Under the pieces are notes generated by a model. The model did no database searches, was not told the origin of the DNA, and was given only the letters and a program-made list of their open reading frames with translations. DNA of 64,000 nucleotides from Meandrina meandrites (taxonomy: Eukaryota; Cnidaria; Anthozoa; Scleractinia; Meandrinidae): contig OY855906.1 in assembly GCA_963693305.1 (NCBI GenBank), positions 24,523,789 to 24,587,788 on the forward strand, given 5' to 3'. Below are positions 63,189 to 64,000 of this stretch, one piece after another. Each line of letters starts with the position of its first letter. Position 1 is the stretch's first letter. Position numbers and translations under genes: made by a program.

Positions 63189-64000
63189 TTAGGTTGAAAG
63201 TCCACACATACACCGTTGCCACACCACATCACCTTCATTGTTAAACCACTGAGTAAATTCTTCTCGCATCCTCTTCGCTTCATTGCAAGAATTTCTTGTC
63301 AATGAAGGTTGCAAATCAAGAAATGAATCTGATGGGGTATCCTCTCGCCATGAACCAGGAATGATCTCTGCTGTGTCAGGACCCTCCCTATCAACTAGGA
63401 TGGGTGGACAGTAAATATTACGGCTGGTGCTATCAGCCCTCAGCCAGTTGTGGAGGGTTAGTGCAGCTAGGGTTATTCCCTTTACCTTACTTGGAACTAA
63501 TAAAAATGGCACCCTGAAACAGTGCCACCTGTTACCCAAAATTCCTAAAATATTTTCAGAAATTCTTCTTCCTCTAGAAATGCGATAGTTAGCAATTCTT
63601 TGTTGTACTGTAAGATTCCTACTAGGGTAAGGTCTTAACATATACTTCGATAACCCACATGCCTCATCCCCCGTAAGAACAAAAGGAACTGGGATTGTGC
63701 GACCCGGAAGTGGACGGGGGATATTTAATGGATTGTCCGGATTTTCTAGTGCTTGTTTCAGAGAGCACCTTCCCCAGGCATGTCCATCTGGGTTTCTTCC
63801 ATTGGTGCCTACATCAACGTACAAACATTCATAATCTGGCCCTGAAACAACAAGGGCAATAATACTTTCATTTCCCTTATAATCGTGGAAGTGTGAACCT
63901 GCATAAGCCGGTTTCTGTATAAGAATTCGTTTACCGTCTATGGCTCCAAAGTTGTTCGGTATGTTCCATGATGAGTAGAACACTTCTGCAATCTCGTTCC
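63189..64000 (-). CDS. HARBI1-like DDE transposase, 5' end outside window
   Basis: Open from the window end to the stop at 63189, at least 270 codons. Catalytic regions: FGAIDGKRILIQ (first Asp), CLYVDVGTNGRNPDGHAWGR (second Asp) and LTGDEACGLSKYMLRPYPSR (third acidic residue), followed by RISRGRRISENILGILGNRW, the DDE_Tnp_4 signature. It cuts and pastes the Harbinger element with the MADF protein. The frame has no stop inside the window. The N-terminal HTH lies beyond it. Confidence 0.92.
   Translation of the reverse strand, partial: NEIAEVFYSSWNIPNNFGAIDGKRILIQKPAYAGSHFHDYKGNESIIALVVSGPDYECLYVDVGTNGRNPDGHAWGRCSLKQALENPDNPLNIPRPLPGRTIPVPFVLTGDEACGLSKYMLRPYPSRNLTVQQRIANYRISRGRRISENILGILGNRWHCFRVPFLLVPSKVKGITLAALTLHNWLRADSTSRNIYCPPILVDREGPDTAEIIPGSWREDTPSDSFLDLQPSLTRNSCNEAKRMREEFTQWFNNEGDVVWQRCMCGLST

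Larger units (their letters stand above)
60621..64000. mobile_element. PIF/Harbinger transposon, right end beyond the window
   Basis: Starts after TTA (60618-60620), a plausible 3-bp target, with AGGTTGGCACACACGAGGGG followed by nested inverted copies of GGTCGCAGGGACCAG. It carries the usual two convergent genes of the superfamily: a MADF (Myb/SANT-like) DNA-binding protein on plus (60910-62436) and a HARBI1-like DDE transposase on minus (63189 to the window end). The right end is not in the window. Confidence 0.82.

Overview
This is a eukaryotic, AT-rich window with spliced genes, poly(A)-tailed retroelements and very dense transposons. The repertoire (Penelope-like elements with hammerhead ribozymes, Ginger, PIF/Harbinger, DIRS, L1/Tx1-type LINEs, a tRNA-derived SINE) fits an invertebrate metazoan. 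I infer a cnidarian, probably an anthozoan such as a stony coral; no host gene here fixes the species. Almost every recognisable protein belongs to a mobile element.

Layout. 1-4364: a dispersed repeat, a non-autonomous TIR element (1016-2321), motif clusters, and exons of a BEN-like gene. 4365-14812: a Ginger DNA transposon (TIRs starting TGTTG, 4-bp GGGG duplication) coding a DD35E integrase-type transposase and an OTU protease, split by a nearly intact LINE (4507-9927, 11-bp duplication). 15397-19459: an element with TTA duplication, long subterminal arrays and one protein without a visible DDE core. 19740-21790: a tandem array holding a MULE-like element with a 9-bp duplication.

22033-35015: a second LINE that records nested insertions: a piggyBac-type element (TTAA), a SINE (12-bp duplication), a PIF/Harbinger-like MITE (ATT) and a 7.9-kb element (ATTT). 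The last carries a head-to-tail array of three Penelope-like copies; the full-length copy has a hammerhead ribozyme just upstream of its ORF. A second hammerhead lies antisense at 35067-35111, beside a fragment of a GIY-YIG-type Penelope element. 35430-42850: scattered exons of an unrecognised gene, with a decayed Ty3/Gypsy element (37663-42117, 5-bp GTAGT duplication) in an intron.

43312-52389 is the most interesting region: a 9,078-bp unit bounded by identical 32-bp inverted repeats, inserted in a tandem array. It carries two convergent spliced genes. The plus-strand gene codes a 430-residue protein with Tudor/chromo-barrel-like domains. The minus-strand gene codes a large protein with a D-D-CxxH-E arrangement like RNase H-fold transposases of the hAT/P/RAG1 type; a phase-compatible splice would join it to a BRCT domain plus HMG box. 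I could not assign it to a known superfamily.

53032-64000: a pogo-like MITE, duplicated DDE_Tnp_4 pseudogenes, a decayed DIRS element split by a 389-bp palindrome, and a PIF/Harbinger element (MADF-MADF-BESS protein plus HARBI1-like transposase) that runs off the window end.
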